Source: a virus
Length of the DNA: 64,000 nt
Virus record (IMG/VR): IMGVR_UViG_3300008963_000001
Coordinates: 1 to 64,000 of that record
Direction: 5' to 3' (one strand)
Part shown: positions 40,401 to 49,400 of the stretch, piece after piece
Position numbering within the stretch: position 1 is the stretch's first letter
Layout of the letters: every line of letters begins with the position of its first letter
Notes under the pieces: model-generated
Seen by the model: only the letters and a program-made list of their open reading frames with translations
Told to the model about the DNA's origin: nothing
The model's database searches: none
Position numbers and translations under genes: made by a program

Positions 40401-43400
40401 AACGAATAAACCGCAGACGAGCCCGTTCCAACAAATGTTTCAGAGTTGGTAAATTTTTGGTAATTGCCTAGCGCAGAAAGTCTATCAAACTTAATTGTTA
40501 AGTCCATTGATCTCACTTTCGAATCGCCTATTATTGCTACTGCTCTTGCAACGGTATCGCCGGTGCTTGTTCCTCCAACTAGTTTAATTTGAGGTGCTTT
40601 GGTATATCCTTGTCCTTGATTAAGTATTTTTACACCACGCACTCGGCCATTGGCAATATAGGCAATTGCCTCTGCTCCTGTGCCGTCTCCTTCAATAAGC
40701 ACTCTCGGCTGTGCCACATAATTGCTACCTGGATCGGTAACTTCAATATTGACAACCCCAAATCCGTTGTTGTCTAACCACCATCTCCACGGATATTCCT
40801 GAACAATAGGATCCGTAGATTGAGTTGGAACAACCCGGCCTTGTGTAGAATTATAATAGGCAGGCAAGTCGAAATCGGTTGTAGAAGTTCTCGACTCGTC
40901 TGTGTTTTTATATTTGCTTACAAATTCTCTAATAGAAGATCGATAGGGTTTTACTTCATTGACATAATCTTCGTAACTTTCGAGGCTGTCATTTTCATAG
41001 TTTATTTTCTGTTTTAGATTACCTACACGATGAGTTGCTTTGAGAAAACTTGTTTTAAACAACCAATCTACATATGCCTGCTCTACTAACACATATCGCA
41101 TGGTTGCAAAGAACAGTTTATTGTATTCCTGTGCGTAAGTTCCTATAAAAATGTCATTTTTAACAGCTTTTAAAATATTCCTTATTTCTTGCGAATTATT
41201 ATTGTCATAAAAGCCGCCATCATAGGCACTTGCAGAGTCATAACCTATTCCAGCTAGTGAAGTATCAAAAATAGATCTGTCAAATTGAATAGTGCCACGT
41301 TCACGACCTACTAGTGTGTATTTGTTTAAGAAATCACTTTCACTGTCGGATACTTTTTCAAAAACAGCCCAGCCGCCTGAACCGTATTCTTGTATTCTTA
41401 ACAGATCTCCTATTTCAACTTCTACAGTCGGTTCTTGTGCAACACTTTGTATTTCTTTAACGATGCTGCGTTCGGCGCTATAACCTTCCTTCCAAAAATC
41501 TGCAAACGACCAATATCTTGCGGTGTCGAACGCCTGAGATAAGCTTCGGAAAAATACTTGTCTCTGGTCGTCCCAACTGTAAATCCCCCAAAATCCATTT
41601 GCGTTAGAATCTGATTTTACTAGAACTGCAAATCTTCTTGCTTTTAAGGTAATTTCTGTGTAATTTCGACCTCTCCTAGTGACAGTCACGCCGTTTACTC
41701 TGCCCTGATTATCTATTGTAACTTCAACTTCAGCATTTTCCCCGTTACCTTCTATTTCTACAATAGGAGCAATTTTATATCCAAACCCAGGATCTAAAAT
41801 TTCTACTGTTTCCAGTTCTCCGTCGGCTAGATTGGGTTTTAAAACTGCCTGTTTTAATCTAGATGTTCCGATAGACTGTAAATCTTCAAACACATCCACT
41901 TCAGTATCATACAGATTTAGCAAAGGACTAGGTGTAGTATCTACTAAATTCAAATTCTCAAAACTGATAGTGTCTGCAAACGGTTCTTGCCTTAGCACAG
42001 TATTAACTCGATCAGTTACGATTTCTAAAGCTTTAAACCTGTCAACAAACATACTTTGTCTTGGCCTATACAGTATACCATACTTTTGTTTTGTTGGAAG
42101 ATTTTCAGCAGGGACCTTTAACCCTGCAGAGTTGTACCCTACAAGACTGTCTATCCATTTGTTTTCTAATTTTTTATTAGGAACGCTTGTTGCTACGCCT
42201 TCTGACAACAACTGCCACTCGCTGTGAACAGGATTTTGTTTTTGTAGTGATGTATAAAATTCAAAGTTTACTAACGATGTTGACTCATTAACAACATTAT
42301 CAAAATTATATAGAATAAAACTGTTGGGTCCGCTTAGGCCTATAAATGCAGATCCGACGCTTTGTGGGTTTTCAATTAAATCTCTAATGCTAGCTGCGCT
42401 AAGATTCTTGGTTAACTCGTCGCCGACAATTGTTTTATTTCTTACCCAGTAGTAGTATAAGGTTTGTGTTGGCTGTTGAGTATCGGGGTCGAACAAGGTT
42501 TTAACCGAATACACGTTGTCTTCAGGATACAACGGTTGTCCTGAAACTCCAAGGTTTAACCCTTCTGTTGTGTCGGCTAAAAGACTCCATTGGCTAGGTA
42601 GCAGGCGCGACTCGACCCATTCGTAGATGTCGATCCTCGATCCTGTCACTTGTCGATTCCAATTTCCTAATCTATAAGATAGTTCTCCTTGTTCGTAATC
42701 TAGCCACTTCGCTGTAGAGACATCCCACCAAATTTTTCCTACGTTTCGATCAGCCCACGCGGTTTGAGGATCAACCACCGCATCGAGCTCTAAGCTAAAG
42801 CTATATACTGCCGGATCGTAGCTGGTTTTAAAATCTATCTGTGATTCTGCAATGTTTAAAATTTTTCCTTTGGCAGAATCTACAACATCTAGGTCTTGTA
42901 TCTTAACACTGTTTATGTTATCGTATAATTCAGTAGATTTTACTAGATCAATATTAGTTTTAGCTTGTTGTTGCGCAATGGTCCTCAATGATTCTGCGTT
43001 TACAAGTTTATTGAAGGTTCTAAATTTCCCTCTGCCGCCATCTTCTAATCTATAGTGCGGAGATCCCACAACAATATTATTACCTTCTGCATCTACGCTA
43101 GAACCAAAACCTTCGTTTGCTTGTAAATCTTCTTGTATTTTTTCGGCTAAGAAATATTTGCTTCCTTTTAGTTCAAACAGGTAGACCGAGCCTGCATATC
43201 CCGGCTCTTCAAAAAACTCTGTAGTACGTTCGTCAAACACTGTTGAGTTGTTGTCGAATCTCACAGGTGGTGCGTAAGGAGAGTTTTTAGCTCCTACTGC
43301 AATTTTACTAGTATCCGAGCTGATAGAAATGCTGCTTCCAAAAAATTCATTAGGATATCTTTCAAAGCTGCTGATGTCCTGTGCTAGACTGAATGTGTTT

Positions 43401-46400
43401 CCAGTATTTCGAAATATGTATACAGAACCTTGATTTTGTAAGTTTATATCGGCCTTGGGGCTAGATACTACCAGCAATGATCCGGCAGCGTCAACATCTA
43501 AATCAAAACCAAACTCGTCGCCCGAGCTTATTTCTATAAACTGGCTGTCGTCGGCTAAAATCGTGCTGGTTGATATTGTCTGGTCTAAGACATATTTTCC
43601 TAGATCATTTTTCTTAAATACAAAAACTTTACCGGTCGGAGTTGCGGTGCTGTCTCCAATATTTTTCCACGGCAGGCCGACTGGTTCTTGTCCGTAACTG
43701 AATATTGAGGAATCAGATGTTTCTAGATCATTTACCAATTGATGATACGATCCTTGATATTTTACAACATCATTTTCTTTGTATTCGTAATCACTTCTCC
43801 AGACGCCTTTGTAGTTTTCAAAATATTGATCGTCGGCAAACGGTGCGCTGACAGCAAGAACAGAACCATCTGTGTTTGATTTTATTCTATGGCCAAACTG
43901 CTCGCCTTCAGAAATAAGTGGTAATACTTCTGTGTCTGTTGCGCCGAAGTTCAGTGTAGAATCAAAAAATGTTTGTGTTGTGTCTAACTGCAACATCGGT
44001 CCTAAATGACCAGCGGAAGCAATTGTCCATGCGTTGCTTTCGACCGGGTATTTGATATTTGCCTCGCTAGCAGGGAAAACATTTTGCTGAGCTTGATAAA
44101 GATTTCCATCAAACCATACAATACTGCCCACCGGATAGAAAGGATTAGTTCTTACAGTTCCGTTGCTGATAAAACCAGCCTGGTCACCGTCAATCTTTGC
44201 TATGATTCTATCACCCACAGAATAGAATATTCCAGTAGAGCCGTTAATTTCATTCCAATCTGTATCACCTAGTGTTTCTATGAGTAGATCTTGGCCTGTT
44301 TTAATTTGATTAATAGGCAAGACTGTGCCAGGATCATAAGCACCTGCAAAACTATAATCTGTAGCATGTATCCAATCATTGCCTACGTATTTGTACACAT
44401 AGACGGCACCGGTGCTGTTGTTTGCTCCGGGAGCAGAAACAAACATTGTATATTCGTCGTTGTTTTTGCTGATTGAAATTTGTGATCCGAACAGCTCTAG
44501 GTCTGTCGGTCTAGGACTTACAAAGCTAAACTCATGCTCCCATTGATCATTCTTATATTCATATATGTCTATCATCCCTTGAGATGCAAGCGAGCTTCTT
44601 CGACCGGTGAATGTTGCTGGAATGTTTTTAGCAAATTGCCATCTATCATTATATACATCAATTGTGCTGCCGTCGCCTTCGATTTCTTCTTTGGGTGTCC
44701 ATAATAGTCCATCGTGCAACACAATATCTCGACTAGAATAATTGCCTCTTGGGTCAAAAGCACCTTTATAGTTGCTTGGAACATCGCCGGCCTTAGGAGA
44801 GCCTACAGCAAGCCATTTTTCGTCAGGGCTTACAGCTATTGATTCTCCGAACGACCTTTCTACGAAGCTGGATAGGCCAGGAACAGGTTGGACAATTTGT
44901 TTTAAATCCAACGATTTTCTATTATCTAGGTAAACAGGAATACTAGCTGTAGCTGGATCTGACGCTAATATTTGCTTTTTATTTGCAATGTACTTTACAA
45001 CAGAGCCTAATCTACCCGGTTGACTGATAGCATCTTCGCTAACGTTTTTTGATTGATATAATTTTTGTTTTTCTAAGACTGACCATTTATTATTTTGATC
45101 GCTATCAACAAACAATTTAGAGCCTTCGCGAAGATGTGCAACAGCATCTTCTGGCATGCTTTCGTAATCAACAAATCTTGCTTCTTCGAGTCTATAAACT
45201 GATGCCTGGGTGCTATCGTCTGGCTCGGGATCGTCTGCATCGGGCGCCTTTAGTATGGTTACGGTTTTAGGTCCAATGCTTTGGATCTGATAGATACCAT
45301 TAAAATTTGTAATATTTTTAAAACCAACATATTCATCTGGTTGAAAATTGTGATAACGATTAAACTCAACTGTTATCGTATTGGTATCAGCAACGATTCC
45401 TGTTACACTTAGTTCAGGAGTAAGTAAAAATCTTAAAACAGTCCAATCTCTTCCGTCGAACGTAATCCAAATATGATCTCCATCGACTATATCTTCGATG
45501 TTAAGTGCCGGCAAGTCTTGTCTAGTACGAACTACAAATTCAGTTTGATCTGTTCTTACGTACCCTGCTGTTCGAGATGCATGTGTCGCGGCCGTTACAG
45601 GTATTACATCAGTAACAAACTTATCGTTGCCGATAGTAAAGTTGTCTGCATTAATTCTATAATAAAAATCGGCTGCGTTGTCTGTGTTTCCGTCAATTAA
45701 AACCAGTTGCGGGTCTGATTCGAATTTATCCTTTCTTAGTTCAATTTCATATTCTTGAGTCTGATCTATACCTCCCAAGAAGCCCGAACGAATTGCCCAT
45801 TCCTCATTTAATTCTAGACTGTCTTCGTCTGCGTTGTCACTTAATTTATCGAAAACCTTGTCTAGTGCATTTCTTGTGCCTTTTTCCTGTATAAATCCTT
45901 GATATAATCTAAATTGTGTTACAGGATCTTCCGCAATATTCTGCAGATATTGTCTAGGTTGATATCCAATATTGTGTCGTGCAAGCAGTTTTTGATTTTC
46001 GCTGATTCCGCTGCTTGTTACTTCAAAATAGTCTTCAAAGCTGTTAATTCTATAATCAAAGTTAGGAACAAGTTGTTTTTCTGGCTGAGAATCTAGTTTA
46101 GACCAATTGCTGTCATCAAAAAACTCTTTACCAGTTTGATTTCTAAGGCTTACCCAATTATAACTTTTATATCTAACAATGTCGCCTAAGTTATAGTCTA
46201 CAAACGGCTGCCAGTCTCTAATGTTTACGTTATCGAACAAGAAACCAGGAGAAGTATAATCGCCGTCCCAATCTACAGTTCTAAAACCTTGTGATTTAAT
46301 TCTACCTTGCCTATAACCTGTGGATTTGTCATATATTACATCATTAAACACTGTTCTATCAGTAAACACTGTGACGTGTTCTTTGAGCACATAATTCAAT

Positions 46401-49400
46401 TGTAGGAAGAATATGCCGTCGTTTATGTTTTCTACGCCGATTTCGAAAGATTGAAAGGATCTTTCTACGTTGATAAATTTTGGGTCAATAGTTCGTCCGT
46501 CACTCTTTAATAGATTATAAGGATAAAATCCATCCAGTAGGTTTTCCGCTACACCTACGGGCTTTCTTACTTTGAGTTTTTGCGCTCCTGGCGACACAGT
46601 AAGCAAACTTCCTATTTCCCAATTGTTTTTTGTCCAGAATAAAAATTCTTTTGCTGACGTTGTCCAGTCTTGCGGAGTTTGATTTTCAAAGTCATATTCA
46701 TCAAAAACAAAACCTTGATCGGAGAGATATTCTCCGTACCCCAGTAAGAAATCTACCACGTCCTGTATTGTAGTAAGAGTTGTTCCGTAGGTGAGTCGAG
46801 ATACAGATCTCTTGTTAAACCTTCTGCGTTTAAATGCCTGTGTGCCACCTGTTACAGGAAGTTTAGGCAACTGCGCATACAAGGATGAATCAAATGTCTC
46901 TCCAGATGTGTGTGTTTGGGTAGCACGGTAATAAGTTCCGTTTCTTTCTACGATCGTACCATTGTTATATCTTTGATTTGCAGCCCACGTTACGAACTCT
47001 TCGGATATTCCGCCAACTGTTATGACAGGATCTTGTTGGTTTGACAGAGCATCGTAGTATTCGAAAAATGGATTTATATTGTTATAACCTCTAACACTCC
47101 AACCGTTGTCCTGTTTCTCAAAAATCACACCACTATAAATCAGTGTTTCTACAGGACTGCTCACATTGAAAATGATATCGTAGTTTTCTGGCGGAATAAA
47201 AATACTTTCGTTGGTTGACGAAGGTGACTTCGAGTCTAGCAAAAATTTCTGCTGAGCCTTGTCTACAAACCCGCTCATTCTTACACTGAGATTGGTGTCA
47301 ATATTTTGTATTTTATTTTCTAGAGATTCTCTACCTACACCTAAATCACTTAGATAGTCTTTGACATAATTGATAAGTCCAGCAGTTTGAATTCCGTCGA
47401 TGCTGGGAATTTCAATGTCACTGGGTTTAAAAAATGTTTTGGTATTTGTGTCAACCAATTGTCCTAAGAGATTGCGCTCTGTGGTTTGGCGATCTAAATT
47501 AGTGGTAATAAATTTGAATGGCTTTAACAGGCACATTGCAATCACATAGGCAAATGGCAATTCGGAACTTCTTCTCCAAGCGGCTTCTGCCGGTGCAACA
47601 TCGCCTACCAAGAATGATCCTCGATTGTTGACCAATGCAAAGTTTTTAGCAAACCCGCTGTCTAACGGACTTAATAAATTGCCAGCATCGTCTACGGGTA
47701 TGTGTCCTAGTATTGTCGAACGAGCATATCTAGAATCGAAACCTTGCCTTTCACCTTGTCTGATGTACCCGCGACTGATGTCTTCCCATAAGATGAGGTT
47801 GCCACTAGTGTAAGGTGCAGGGCCGTATTCTTCTTCCCACCACTCAGGCATTTCGGAAAAGCCTAGCATTTCCCAAGGATGCACGTGCGGCTCGTCTGTG
47901 TCATAGATGTATAGATACACACCTCTCCACCAGCCTGGAAGATTTTCAGTGTTAGTATAATCTGTTAGGTTAGAATAGGTGTAGGTAAAACTGTTTTCCG
48001 AATCCAAATAGACGTTGTTAGAGTAATCTATGTTAGAATCAGTTACCCATCTTAGAAATTCTGCAGCAAGTATGCTGTCTAGGTCTTCTTTAGAAAAGTC
48101 TCCCTTGTAATAATAACCGCCAACTACTTGATCTATATCAAAGAAATCTTTATCATAATTTACTTTGATGTTATTGTAAATTCTTTTTTCAAGTTCTAAT
48201 ATTAAATCGTCTCGAAAGTCTCCATAAGTAGTAGTTAGGCTTCCGTCGTGTCCTTGAATGACTTCTCTAGGTTGTGTGAAAGTTGTATCAACATATTTTT
48301 TTGGTTTGAATCGTTTATACGAGCCTAGAGCAGTTGGCGTTGGCGGAATATAATTAGCAGAAGTATTAACATATTCTCTTATCTGTATTCTGTCGCCTTC
48401 GCTTAGGGGTGTAAGAATTGTAATAAAACCAAAATCTGTGTCAAACACATAATCTTGCCCGTGCAACAACTGTTGATCGTTTATGTAGGCATATACTGCA
48501 CGCCTTGATAGAGAATCTAAATCAAAATTTTCGTCTAATGTAAAAGTGGTTATACCCGGATCGTCCACTGTTATGTCTATTGTTGTGTACGCCCCGCTTC
48601 CTATCATGTCGCTGTCAGAGAACGGAGACGCCGGGCTCATTGTTTTTCCAAGATCAGTAATAATTTCGTCTAAGAAGTCTGGAATACTATCATTAAAATC
48701 TATTTCGACGGCCTTTTTAACAAATCTATTTTTAAAATTTGTATAGGATCTTTCAGCAAATTGTATAGCCCGTACTAAATTAGATTGTTTATCACACAGC
48801 ATCAATACACTCAAAGGAGCAATACCGCTGTGCTTTACAAAACGTGTTGCATTTTGTATGTAATTGTTTAGATCACGAACATTGGTGTTACCAGGCAACT
48901 GTCCTGTTAGGCGCGCATCAAATTCAAAAGCGGATTTTAGATGATCTGTTGCTTGTCCTAGTGTAAGGGTTGTAAGAGCCGCATTAAACGGGTTATTTTG
49001 AAGTCCAATGGGTAATTCATAATAGCCTAAGTCAGGGTCTACGTCTCCTATGACCTTAACTGTTACAATGTCATCAGAGTCAAATTGTCTTTCAAATATG
49101 AACGAGTTCTGCTGTCGTTCGTAATTGCTTGATATTTGTTTTCCGTTAACATAAAATCTTATTTCGTGGTCGGGATCGTTTGACAAATTGTCCCAATCAA
49201 CAGTTTGGAAAGTAACTGTGTTTGTCTGTTGTTCTATGTTTGCAAAGTCTACGATTGGTTGTAGATATTTTGAATCTGTTTGGCGCCAGCCGTTGCCTAA
49301 ATTGCCGTCCAAAAGATAGAATGTGGTGTTTATTGGAATTTCAAATGTTTCTATGTTTTCGCCGTATGTAACTGTGCCTCTATCTAAATGCCATTCGAAC

